A DNA stretch of 64,000 nt from assembly GCA_030537635.1 (NCBI GenBank), contig JAUNVM010000008.1:4776-68775 (forward strand), read 5' to 3'. Below, one piece after another: positions 16,702 through 24,818 of this stretch. This stretch comes from Flaviflexus sp. (GTDB lineage Bacteria > Actinomycetota > Actinomycetes > Actinomycetales > Actinomycetaceae). Within the stretch, counting starts at the first letter, position 1. Every line of letters begins with the position of its first letter. The notes under the pieces were generated by a model, which worked only from the letters and a program-made list of their open reading frames with translations, made no database searches and was not told the DNA's origin. A program made the position numbers and the translations under genes.

Positions 16702-18111
16702 TTAGTCATTGCGCCTGTGATGAGCATCGAGCACCCGGCGTTCGAGCGGGGTGGAGGCGTTCACCGCGAGCACGATGAGTGTGAAACCGAGGGCGACGAT
16801 GACGGCGACCCAGCGCAGCGACGCCAGGCTCACGTCCTCTTCTCTCATCACCGGGACGAGAATGAGGAAGGCCAGGGCGATGGCGAGGAGGGCGGAGATG
16901 ACAAGGGGAATGAGGGCCTGATGCATCCGCACCTTGCGCAAGGTGGCGCGCGGAAAACCCGCGGCGTCCAATGCTCGCAGTTCCCCGGCCCGGTCAACAA
17001 TCTCGGCGGACTGGGTCATCACCGTTGAACAGGCGGCAACGATGAAGCCGATGGCGACGGTGATGATGACACCGGTGCGGGTGTCGATGACCATGAGCGT
17101 CTCGTCCGGACTGCCTGAGGCGATGCGGTCGAGCGAGGTGACAACCGTGGTGACGAAAATGAGAAAGACGAGGCCGGCAATGCCGCGCCAGGCGCGGCGC
17201 GGATCGTCGATGATGCGGCGAGCGCCAATCATGCGGGCCGGCCCGGCGCCCCACAGCAGCGGGCGAGCAAGGGCCTGCAGGAGATACGGCCCGGCCAGGT
17301 AGATGCCCAGAAGTGTGCCTGCCACGATGATGAGGGGCGCGATGAGATACGACAGGTCACCAAGCCGGCGGCCCGTCAGATCGCGCTGCACGTAGAGGAA
17401 CAGCAGGAGATTGACCGCGAGGAAGGCCACGGCCGCCCAATGCACCGGGTGGGTTCCCGACCGGCGGGCCACACCCAGTGGGCTAATCCGCACCCGAGCA
17501 AGCCCGGCAATGGTCGACAGGGCAGAGATGAGAAAAACCGCGCCGAGCACGCCGGCCAGAAGCTTCGGCCCGAGCAGCATCTCCCCGGGGTGAATCGGCG
17601 TGGCCTGGAAGGACACCCGATGCCAGGCCGGCAGGCTGATCAGCCATAGGGCGGTGCCCGCCACCAGGCCCACAACGGTTTGCACCACCGATTCGATGAG
17701 GGCGATGCGGGTCACCTCTCCGGAGGTCATGCCAAGCAGGCGCAGCGTGGCCAAGCGCCGGGACCTGCCGCGCGCACCCAGGCGGGCCGCACCGGCACCG
17801 AGGGAGAAGATGGGAATGACGAGGAGGATGCAGGCAATGACGGCGAGGGCAAAGTACCGGTTGAGCATGTAATCGAGCAGATCACCCGCACCACCCACCA
17901 CCTCCGGCGACAGGTCCGGCCCCGCCGCAAAGAGCTCGCGGTAACCTTCCGGCGGGTTGAGGCGCCGGCGGTGGAACATGTAGGTCCCGCCCGCCACGGT
18001 GAGTGCCAACCAGGTCGACAGGGTGAAGGCGGTGATTGCCAAAACGTCCAGCCAGGCGTTTCCGGTGCGCGAGGACAGGCGCGCCCGGGCCAAATGCAAG
18101 GCAACGGTCAT
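16702..18111 (-). CDS. FtsX-like ABC transporter permease (system 1)
   Basis: A 469-residue membrane protein with about ten helices arranged as two FtsX-like halves joined by a soluble loop. The N-terminus (AITAFTLSTWLALTVAGG) and the RLGARGRSRRLATLRLLGMT segment are clearly shared with the permease at 62172, so the two systems are paralogues. Such permeases partner a LolD/MacB-type ATPase and commonly act in resistance to antimicrobial peptides or cell-wall antibiotics. The start overlaps the stop of the ATPase gene by ATGA. Confidence 0.85.
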   Translation of the reverse strand: MTVALHLARARLSSRTGNAWLDVLAITAFTLSTWLALTVAGGTYMFHRRRLNPPEGYRELFAAGPDLSPEVVGGAGDLLDYMLNRYFALAVIACILLVIPIFSLGAGAARLGARGRSRRLATLRLLGMTSGEVTRIALIESVVQTVVGLVAGTALWLISLPAWHRVSFQATPIHPGEMLLGPKLLAGVLGAVFLISALSTIAGLARVRISPLGVARRSGTHPVHWAAVAFLAVNLLLFLYVQRDLTGRRLGDLSYLIAPLIIVAGTLLGIYLAGPYLLQALARPLLWGAGPARMIGARRIIDDPRRAWRGIAGLVFLIFVTTVVTSLDRIASGSPDETLMVIDTRTGVIITVAIGFIVAACSTVMTQSAEIVDRAGELRALDAAGFPRATLRKVRMHQALIPLVISALLAIALAFLILVPVMREEDVSLASLRWVAVIVALGFTLIVLAVNASTPLERRVLDAHHRRND

Positions 18112-18800
18112 GACCGTGCCTCGGAATCAGCGTGCACCAGACCATCGCGAATCTCGATGAGCCGATCGCACCAGGAGGCCACGTTGAGATCGTGGGTGAC
18201 GAGCACGAGGCTGGATCCGGTGCGGGCGGCGCTCGCGGTCAACACCTGCATGACCTCGTGACCGGTGGCCTGATCGAGCGCCCCGGTCGGCTCGTCGGCA
18301 AACACGACCTCGGGCCCGTGGACAAGCGCGCGGGCCACGGCCACCCGCTGGGCCTGCCCGCCGGACATGGAGCCGGGACGCCGGTTCGCAGCCTCGCGCA
18401 CCCCGAGCCGATCGAGCATCTCATCCGCAGCCACCAAGGCCTCTCGGCGGGATAGTCCCTCGAGCATGAGCGGCAGGGCAACGTTCTCTCGGGCCGGCAA
18501 CTCCTCGATGAGCTGACCATCCTGAAAGACGAAACCGAAGGCGGATCTGCGCAACTGGGAGCGCTCCCGATCCGACCGCGATGAGATCTGCGAGCCGTCA
18601 AGCAAGACGCTGCCGGAGTCCGGCCGCAAGATTCCCGACAGGCAGTGCAAAAGCGTGGACTTGCCAGAGCCCGACGGGCCCATGATGGCGAGGGTCTGGC
18701 CATGCGGAATCTCAAGGTCAATGCCCGCCAGGGCAAGAACCTGTCCGAAGGATTTGGTCAGTGCCCGGGCGCTCAGGCCGGTACCGGGAAAGGTGCTCAT
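18108..18800 (-). CDS. LolD/MacB-type ABC transporter ATPase (system 1)
   Basis: A 230-residue ATPase. Walker A GPSGSGKST, the signature MSGGQAQR, Walker B VVFADEPTGAL and the H-loop VTHDLN are all present. It closely resembles the ATPase at 61492. TAGAAC lies 6 bases before the ATG, so transcription probably starts at the start codon. A 16-bp palindrome shared with system 2 sits 57 bases upstream. Likely function with its permease: peptide or antibiotic efflux or sensing; no dedicated two-component system is adjacent. Confidence 0.9.
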   Translation of the reverse strand: MSTFPGTGLSARALTKSFGQVLALAGIDLEIPHGQTLAIMGPSGSGKSTLLHCLSGILRPDSGSVLLDGSQISSRSDRERSQLRRSAFGFVFQDGQLIEELPARENVALPLMLEGLSRREALVAADEMLDRLGVREAANRRPGSMSGGQAQRVAVARALVHGPEVVFADEPTGALDQATGHEVMQVLTASAARTGSSLVLVTHDLNVASWCDRLIEIRDGLVHADSEARS

Positions 18801-18857
18801 ACTCTAGTTCTACCGGCGCGCGCCTTCCGGCAACATCGCCCACGGTCCCCAACCGGG

Positions 18858-18873
18858 GTGGACCTAGGTCTAC
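18858..18873 (-). promoter_or_regulatory. Palindromic operator shared with the 61.4-kb ABC operon
   Basis: Read toward the ATPase gene it is GTAGACCTAGGTCCAC, matching GTAGAGCTAGGTCTAC at 61419-61434 in 14 of 16 positions. Exactly 57 bases separate each from its ATPase start. It overlaps the stop codon of the upstream DHA2 gene. Confidence 0.65.
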
Positions 18874-20582
18874 CCCTGTCCAGACCTGCCCTTATCCTCC
18901 GAACCTTCGGTCTTCTCTCCAGGGCTCTCGGCCTTCTCTTCCGATTCTGTGGCGGTTCGCCCGCCGGCACCCTTCCCGGCCCCCTCGCGCCCAGAATCCG
19001 TATCCTCGTCGAGCGCCTTGGCGACCTGGAGGTCGACGGTGTCACGCAGCGCGCTGCCCTTCATGGCGATGGTGGCGATAAAGCCGGCGAAGAGCAGAAT
19101 GGTGGAGGTGAGGAACACCGACCACAGGGTGTTGCCAAAGGAGGCGCGGGCCACTGTCTCAACCGGATCGGGTAGGGCGGCAAGGTCGAGAGATCCGGCC
19201 GAGCCGGTCGGCACCTTGGGCAGGGAGCCGAGCCGGGCAATCATGTAGTCGTGCGAGGCATTCGTGTAGGCCGCGCCGAGCACCTGGATTCCAAGGGCAC
19301 CGCCGAAGTTGCGGAAGAAGGTGACCGTGGAGGTGGCCGCTCCCATCTGATCCAGTGGAACGGTGTTTTGGACGGCGAGGACAAGGTTTTGCATGGACGA
19401 ACCCAGGCCCCAGCCGATGGCGAAAAAGCAGACGCCAAGGAGGACGAGATTCGTGTCCTGGCGAGCAAAGCACAGCGCGGCCGAGCCGGCGGTGAGGAGG
19501 AACATGCCGCCCACGACGTACCGCTTCCACACACCCTTGTGGGTGATGAGCTGACCAATCCACGTTGAAGAAATCGTCACCCCGAGCATCATCGGCAGGG
19601 TGAGCAGGCCGGCCGCCGTCGGTGAATAACCCCGTCCGTACTGGAAGTACTGGCCGAGAAACACATTCGCCCCAAACATGATGGTGCCGGTACCGATGGT
19701 GGCGATGATGGCGAGGACGGTGTTGCGGTGCAGCAGGATGTCGAGCGGGATGAGGGGCTCTGGGCTTTTCGCCTCAACGAAGATGAAGGCGGGCAGGGCG
19801 AGGAGGAAGATGGCAATAAGGGCGAGGGAGACCGGGTCGGTGAACTCGACATGGGTGCCGATGAGGGAGACCCACAGGAGCAGGGAGACCGCGATCGCCA
19901 TGATAAGGCCGGCTCCAGCCAGATCCAGGTGGACCTTGCCGGTGCGCACCGGGGGCACGTGCAGGCGGCGAATAATGACAAAAATCGCGCCGAGCATGAA
20001 CGGAATCATCGCCCAGAAGCACCAGCGCCAACCCAGCCAGGACGTGTCCACGATCAGCCCGCCAATGAGGGGGCCAGAGACGGTGGCCAGGGCGAGCGAG
20101 GCACCCATATACCCGTTGTATCTGCCGCGCTCGCGGGGCGGAATAATCGTCGCCATGATGACCATGGACAGCATGACCTGCATTCCCATTCCCATGCCCT
20201 GAAGCACCCGGAAGGCAATGAGCTGGCCGGGGCTCTGGGCGAATCCGCACGCCACCGAGCCGATGCAGAAGATGAGCATGGAGGCGATGAACAGGGCCTT
20301 CTTGTCGTACAGGTCGGCAAGCTTGCCCGACAGCGCGGTCATCACCGTGTTGGCGATAATGCCCGAGGTGAGAATCCAGGCGAAGTGGGTGGTGGTGCCG
20401 CCGATCTCGGCAACGATAACCGGCATGGCATTAGAGACGATGGTGTTGGCGAGCATGCCGAGGAACTGGACGAGCAGCAGCCCGGCCAGCACCGACAGCA
20501 CCTGCCGATGCCGGGCGTGTGCCGCCTCAGCCTGCTCCTTCGTCATTCCCCGATAGGCCCGACGTTGATTCAGTTTTCGCAA
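18870..20582 (-). CDS. DHA2-family (14-helix) MFS drug exporter
   Basis: A 570-residue proton-coupled exporter with about 14 helices. Recognisable MFS segments are GKLADLYDKKALF, the motif C-like GPLIGGLIVDTSWLGWRW, and GAATSTVTFFRNFGGALG. A charged, low-complexity tail of about 50 residues is rich in Glu, Gly and Lys. The start is a TTG at 20582, chosen because GAAGGAG lies 7 bases upstream; the next Met is 12 residues in. Substrate unknown; probably multidrug. It may be cotranscribed with or read into the ABC system downstream, although that has its own promoter. Confidence 0.88.
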   Translation of the reverse strand: MRKLNQRRAYRGMTKEQAEAAHARHRQVLSVLAGLLLVQFLGMLANTIVSNAMPVIVAEIGGTTTHFAWILTSGIIANTVMTALSGKLADLYDKKALFIASMLIFCIGSVACGFAQSPGQLIAFRVLQGMGMGMQVMLSMVIMATIIPPRERGRYNGYMGASLALATVSGPLIGGLIVDTSWLGWRWCFWAMIPFMLGAIFVIIRRLHVPPVRTGKVHLDLAGAGLIMAIAVSLLLWVSLIGTHVEFTDPVSLALIAIFLLALPAFIFVEAKSPEPLIPLDILLHRNTVLAIIATIGTGTIMFGANVFLGQYFQYGRGYSPTAAGLLTLPMMLGVTISSTWIGQLITHKGVWKRYVVGGMFLLTAGSAALCFARQDTNLVLLGVCFFAIGWGLGSSMQNLVLAVQNTVPLDQMGAATSTVTFFRNFGGALGIQVLGAAYTNASHDYMIARLGSLPKVPTGSAGSLDLAALPDPVETVARASFGNTLWSVFLTSTILLFAGFIATIAMKGSALRDTVDLQVAKALDEDTDSGREGAGKGAGGRTATESEEKAESPGEKTEGSEDKGRSGQG

Positions 20583-20690
20583 TCCTGCTCCTTCATGCTG
20601 CAGGAATGATACTCCGGGGCCGGTCCGGTGAGAAATAGTGGGCGCCGATGCGCGGATATGCCGGGCGATTGGAAAGACTACCCGGCAGGA

Positions 20691-21989
20691 TTAGCCGAGG
20701 AGCTCTTGGAGAAGATAGTCCTGACCGCGAGCGCCAATCCCGGGCGGGATGGCAAAGACCGCGGATCCGATGGGAATGGTCCACTCGTTGAGCAGGTCCA
20801 TCTCCGCCAGGCGCTCCTGGATCGGCTTGTATTGGTGGTCGATGTCGGCCTGGAAGGTGAGGAAGATGAGGCCCGAATTTGAGGTCACTCCGGCCTGGAG
20901 ATCCTCCTCGCTCACCGGATCGTCATAGTTGTAGGGACGGCGGTAGATCCGCTGGGAATCATCCCCGGTCTTGGACCGGCGCACGTGCGCCGCCATGTCA
21001 ATAATGGGGAAGCCGAGCTCATTCTTCGCCTCGAGATCAACCTCGTCCTTTTCCTCCCCGCCGGTGAGCGGGGCGCCCGTGTCAAGATCTCGGCCGACGA
21101 CGATTTCGCGGGCGGGCCGGTCAAGCTCATCCCACGTATCGAGGTTCATGGCGATGCGCCGGGCAACGAGCGTGGATCCGCCGTTCATCCAGCCGTCAGT
21201 GCGGAAGATGATCTCCGGCTCGGTTTCCGGATCCGGGTTGATCGAGCCATCGACCTGGCCGAAAAGATTGCGAATCGTGGTTCCGTCCGGCCAGGTGATC
21301 GCCGTGTTGCGGAAGCCGGACTGCACCCATTTCATGCGAGCAAAACCGACGGCTTCCTTGACCATGACCCGCTGGGTGTGGGCGATGGTCATGGGGTCTT
21401 CGGCGGCGATGAGCAGGCAGAGATCCCCTCCCGACCACTCATCCCTCAGGTCATCGATCTGGTAGGGCGGTAGCTGCTCGAGCCATTCGGGTTTCTTGTC
21501 CTTGAGCTCCCCGGCGAAGAAGCCGGGACCGATGCCGAGGGTGATGGTGAGACGCGATGGATTGCGAGCCAGCTCCGGCTCGGTGTCCGTGAGCGAGGGC
21601 TCGCCCGCCATGAGCCGCACGATATTGTCTGACCACAGGCGCATGAGCCGGCGCAGGCTTGTGACATCGTGGTCGAGCAGATCGAAGGCCACGAGATTGG
21701 CAAAGTTCGTGATTGGGCTGGCCACACCGGGCTGGTGCAGGCCACGTGCCACGTGGGTTTCCTTGCCGAGATTGGCAGCGTAGGGGGCGGAGGCGCTGGC
21801 TCGCCCGCCGGCAAAGCCGCCAAGGCCGCCGACCGCGAGCCCGCCCAGGGCCCCACCAAGGAAACCGCGCCGGCTCGGCGCCGCATCCTTTCCGTCATGA
21901 TCCGAGCCGACCTCGCGGCGAGTGGAAGCCTGCTCGGTCGCGGATGTTTCGCTCACTTCTTCGGAACGGATATCCCGATCCTCAGACAC
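20691..21989 (-). CDS. Tat-exported DyP-type heme peroxidase
   Basis: A 432-residue peroxidase. The leader has a twin-arginine motif (PSRRGFLGG) followed by a Gly/Ala-rich hydrophobic core, so the folded heme protein should be exported. The DyP signature is GQVDGSINP, with the distal Asp, and the probable heme ligand is the His in DMAAHVRRSK. DtpA in Streptomyces lividans, encoded beside copper chaperones, is the closest functional precedent; EfeB-type iron-uptake enzymes are the alternative. It lies 2 bases after the PCuAC gene in a three-gene copper-linked operon. Confidence 0.9.
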   Translation of the reverse strand: MSEDRDIRSEEVSETSATEQASTRREVGSDHDGKDAAPSRRGFLGGALGGLAVGGLGGFAGGRASASAPYAANLGKETHVARGLHQPGVASPITNFANLVAFDLLDHDVTSLRRLMRLWSDNIVRLMAGEPSLTDTEPELARNPSRLTITLGIGPGFFAGELKDKKPEWLEQLPPYQIDDLRDEWSGGDLCLLIAAEDPMTIAHTQRVMVKEAVGFARMKWVQSGFRNTAITWPDGTTIRNLFGQVDGSINPDPETEPEIIFRTDGWMNGGSTLVARRIAMNLDTWDELDRPAREIVVGRDLDTGAPLTGGEEKDEVDLEAKNELGFPIIDMAAHVRRSKTGDDSQRIYRRPYNYDDPVSEEDLQAGVTSNSGLIFLTFQADIDHQYKPIQERLAEMDLLNEWTIPIGSAVFAIPPGIGARGQDYLLQELLG

Positions 21990-21991
21990 GG

Positions 21992-22615
21992 CTACTGCCC
22001 GTCCTCTCCTTCGTCCTCGCCTCCGTCATGGTGGTCCATGTCGTGGCCCTCGTGATCCTCCTGGTCCATCTTGTCATGGTCCATCTCTTCGCTTTCGCCG
22101 TGGACCCCGTACTCTTCTTTGGCGCCGGTGTAGGTGCGAACATCGGAGGTGAATTCGATCGGGTCGCCATCGCGCAGGTTGAGGGTGATGGTGATAATGT
22201 CGCCGCTGGCCAGGGGCCCGTCAAGCTTCATGAGCATGATGTGATCCCCGCCGGGCTGAAGCTCATAGGAGCCGCCCGCAGGCACAACGAAATCATGCGT
22301 CATTTCCTGCATCAGCATCTTGCCATCCTTCTCCACGGTCTCGTGGAGCTGGACCAGTCCCGCCCCCTCGTAGGTGGCGGATTCAACGACGATGTCCTCA
22401 TCGGTGGTGTTCGTGATGGTGCCGAAGGACCCGGTCATATCTCCTTCGACGGCCTTGGTCCACATGTCGGTGAAGGTGAGGCCGCCTTCTTCTTGAACCG
22501 AGGCCACCTCTTCCGGCTCGGCCTCGTCGCTCGATGAGCAGCCGGCCAGGGCGAGGGCTGCCGCGCCCAGGCAAGCGAGTAGGCGGGAACCCGTGGTGAA
22601 TGTGCGTGCACGCAT
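21992..22615 (-). CDS. PCu(A)C-type copper chaperone lipoprotein
   Basis: A 207-residue lipoprotein with lipobox ALAGC. The copper site is seen as QLHETVEKDGKMLMQEM followed 20 or so residues later by DHIMLMKL, the H..M...H.M arrangement of the PCuAC family that supplies Cu(I) to respiratory oxidase assembly or to secreted copper enzymes. The tail is very rich in His, Asp and Met (MDHDKMDQEDHEGHDMDHH), as in several chaperones of the family. The start at 22615 was chosen for a normal signal peptide; upstream codons are implausible. It is the second gene of the operon. Confidence 0.88.
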   Translation of the reverse strand: MRARTFTTGSRLLACLGAAALALAGCSSSDEAEPEEVASVQEEGGLTFTDMWTKAVEGDMTGSFGTITNTTDEDIVVESATYEGAGLVQLHETVEKDGKMLMQEMTHDFVVPAGGSYELQPGGDHIMLMKLDGPLASGDIITITLNLRDGDPIEFTSDVRTYTGAKEEYGVHGESEEMDHDKMDQEDHEGHDMDHHDGGEDEGEDGQ

Positions 22616-22632
22616 GGTGGTGAGTATCCTCC

Positions 22633-23193
22633 TCAGCGCCGACGTAGGTAGCGCGTGATGATAACGGAGACGCCGAGAATGACGACGATAATCCCCGTCC
22701 AACGAATAATGGTGACCGAGGTCGACTGACCATCGGCGGTGGCGGATGAGTCTGGGCCCTCCCCCGCCGCGGAATCGGTCGCATCATCTCCTGGTGGTGA
22801 TGTGCGGGTGGGGGTGGTGTCTGCGCCCGCCACGGTGAAGTCCACCGCGCCTTCAATCCGGTGACCATCAGAGGAGACGACGGAGTAGGCGAGGCGATAA
22901 TCGCCTCCGGCGAGCTCGGGCAGGTCGGTGATGAGATCGTAGCCGTCGATCTGGGCGGGAGCGGTATCCACCTGCTCACCATCGCGGCTCAAGATTGTCT
23001 GCGGGGCAATGTCGATGAGCCTGCCGGAGAAGGTGAGGACAGCCCGGTCAGGCGCCTCCTCCACGACTTCTCCCTCACTCGGGTCAGAGCCGACAAGGGA
23101 GTCGTGGGCGAGGGCCGGACCCGCCATCGGCAGCACGAGCATCGCCCCTACCACCATGAGGGAAAGAACCGACATAAGCTTCCATCGCATCAC
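22633..23193 (-). CDS. CopC-domain copper-binding protein with C-terminal membrane anchor
   Basis: A 186-residue protein. The signal peptide ends before AHDSL, leaving the N-terminal His typical of CopC Cu(II) sites. The second His is in SSDGHRIEG. A Thr/Asp/Ser-rich linker leads to a single C-terminal helix and RYLRRR, so it is held at the outer face of the membrane. TACGGT lies 6 bases before a GTG at 23193 (followed directly by ATG), which suggests a leaderless message. It heads the CopC-PCuAC-DyP operon. Confidence 0.88.
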   Translation of the reverse strand: MMRWKLMSVLSLMVVGAMLVLPMAGPALAHDSLVGSDPSEGEVVEEAPDRAVLTFSGRLIDIAPQTILSRDGEQVDTAPAQIDGYDLITDLPELAGGDYRLAYSVVSSDGHRIEGAVDFTVAGADTTPTRTSPPGDDATDSAAGEGPDSSATADGQSTSVTIIRWTGIIVVILGVSVIITRYLRRR

Positions 23194-23196
23194 CCT

Positions 23197-23210
23197 TACA
23201 CCGTACTGTA
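23197..23210. promoter_or_regulatory. Overlapping divergent -10 elements / TACA-N6-TGTA repeat
   Basis: The inverted repeat TACA-CCGTAC-TGTA holds a -10 for the rhodanese gene on + (TACTGT, 23204-23209) and one for copC on - (TACGGT, complement of 23200-23205). Only 23 bases separate the two start codons, so the genes share one control point. Confidence 0.5.
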
Positions 23211-23216
23211 GTTCTT

Positions 23217-23567
23217 ATGAGAATTCCGCTAACGCCCGGAAATATCCGGACGACAGACCTCGATTCCACCGACCCGATTCCGCAGGGTTTCACCCTCGTG
23301 GATGTTCGCCGCGATGAGGAGTGGGAAGCCGGGCACGCCCCCGGCGCCCTGCACATCCCGCTGACCGAGCTGGCCAATCGAATCGATGACCTGCCCGACG
23401 AGGACATCATCGTCACCTGCCGCTCCGGCGGGCGCTCCGCCCAGGCCACCGCCCTGCTCGCCGATCTCGGCATCGAGGTGTGGAACCTGGCCGACGGCAT
23501 GCTCGGTTGGGCGGCCGGCGGCCTTCCCCTCACCTCGGATGATGGGGACATCCCGACCATTCTCTAG
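23217..23567 (+). CDS. Single-domain rhodanese-like sulfurtransferase
   Basis: A 116-residue protein. The rhodanese motifs are LVDVRRDEEWEAGH, GALHIPL and the active loop VTCRSGGRSAQA with Cys68. The WNLADGMLGWAAGGLP end is characteristic of GlpE/PspE-like domains. It should carry persulfide sulfur in the cytoplasm; no export signal is seen. Divergent from the copper operon with overlapping promoters, it may be expressed under the same stress. Confidence 0.9.
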   Translation: MRIPLTPGNIRTTDLDSTDPIPQGFTLVDVRRDEEWEAGHAPGALHIPLTELANRIDDLPDEDIIVTCRSGGRSAQATALLADLGIEVWNLADGMLGWAAGGLPLTSDDGDIPTIL

Positions 23568-23792
23568 CCACCCAGCACCTGAACCGCGGCACCACGGCAC
23601 CACGGCGCCACCGGGTCCCGCACGGGCCGGCAACCCGCTGTCCGTGCACACCGGGTTGCTGCCGGGTGTAGCCACATGCTGCGGAGTGCCGCCTGCGCGG
23701 CTGTCCGCGCGCGGACTAAGCTCGACGAGACAGGGCCGGCGCCGGTCGATCAAGAAATCGCGGGAGCGTGAACCCGCCCAACGAAGGAGACA

Positions 23793-24653
23793 GTGAGTTC
23801 CATGGGGAAGAAGAGCCGAGGCAAAAAGGCCCCCAAGCCCAAGCGCGTACCCTTTGTCGCCAGGCCCTTTGAGGGAATGGCCATGGAGGTGGGGATCATC
23901 GCGATGCGAGAGATCCTGCCCGCCGCCACCGCGCCGGTGACCACCACCGAGGAGTACGGCTCCACCGAGCTCACTCTCGTCACCCTGCTGCCGAACATGA
24001 CGGCGGCCATGCGCAGGGAGAACGGGGACCTGCTCGTCGCCGTCCAAACCGTCACCAACTCGGGTGATGCAAGCCGAGACCTCGCCGCCCTCATCATTGA
24101 CGCCCTCGAGCTCGAGCCCGGCCAGGCCATGTCCTCGGCGCCGCTCCCCGAGCCGGGGCCGCGCCTCGATGATGTCCTCATCGACGCCGAACTGGACATC
24201 ACCCTGTACGACGACTTCTCCTACTGGGTGGACGAGGAAGAGCGTCAGCGGGAGGACATTCAGCGGGCCGTCGAGCAGACCCGCTCCCAGGTCGTGCCCT
24301 CGGCCAAGGTCGAGGGCATCACCGGCGCCTACTGGTGCCGGATGAGCAGGGAGTTCGTGCGCTGGATTCGCACCGAGGACGAGGACCGGGTGCTCGACGC
24401 GCTCGCCCGCCTGTCTGCGGCCCGCACCCTCGCCTTCGAGGAGGGCGCCGAATTCAAGGGCGCCTTCCGCGCCCAGGGCCTCATGATCCCCGTGTGGGAG
24501 CTGCCCGCCGGAGCCGAGGCCGAGGAGCTCACCGAGCCAATGGCCGCCTTCGAATCCGTCTTCGACAAGGCCCTGGCCGCCTCCGATCCGCTGAGCCCGG
24601 AGGAGCGGCGCGCCCGCTCCGGCATCGTCTCCCGCCAGCTCACCCTTCGCTGA
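23793..24653 (+). CDS. DUF5926 family protein
   Basis: A 286-residue soluble protein found across actinobacteria. The start is strongly basic (GKKSRGKKAPKPKR), then VPFVARPFEGMAMEVGIIAMREILPAATA leads into an acidic globular part that ends SGIVSRQLTLR. The function is unknown. GAAGGAG lies 3 bases before the GTG at 23793 and 12 before the ATG at 23802, so either may be used. It is followed by a GC-rich hairpin. Confidence 0.8.
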   Translation: MSSMGKKSRGKKAPKPKRVPFVARPFEGMAMEVGIIAMREILPAATAPVTTTEEYGSTELTLVTLLPNMTAAMRRENGDLLVAVQTVTNSGDASRDLAALIIDALELEPGQAMSSAPLPEPGPRLDDVLIDAELDITLYDDFSYWVDEEERQREDIQRAVEQTRSQVVPSAKVEGITGAYWCRMSREFVRWIRTEDEDRVLDALARLSAARTLAFEEGAEFKGAFRAQGLMIPVWELPAGAEAEELTEPMAAFESVFDKALAASDPLSPEERRARSGIVSRQLTLR

Positions 24654-24659
24654 GTCCCG

Positions 24660-24698
24660 CCCGCCGCCGGCTTGCCTCAAAAACGCACCGGCGGCGGG
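24660..24698 (+). terminator. Hairpin after DUF5926 gene
   Basis: An 11-bp GC-only stem (24660-24670 with 24688-24698), a 17-base loop, then GACGCTTTA. It is plausible as a terminator although the U-run is weak. Confidence 0.45.
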
Positions 24699-24818
24699 AC
24701 GCTTTACCAAGGTTTTCTTGGGCCCGCGCTGACGGTCTTGGGGGCGATCTTTTGGTCGACTCCGCAACCACCTTCGGATTCGTTCGCACACCGCCTTGAA
24801 CGGGGTTACACTTAAGGC

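Noticed and set aside
23630..23659. GCAACCCG/CGGGTTGC hairpin after the rhodanese gene
   Set aside because: A 14-base loop, no U-tract, and more than 60 bases from the stop; too weak to call a terminator.
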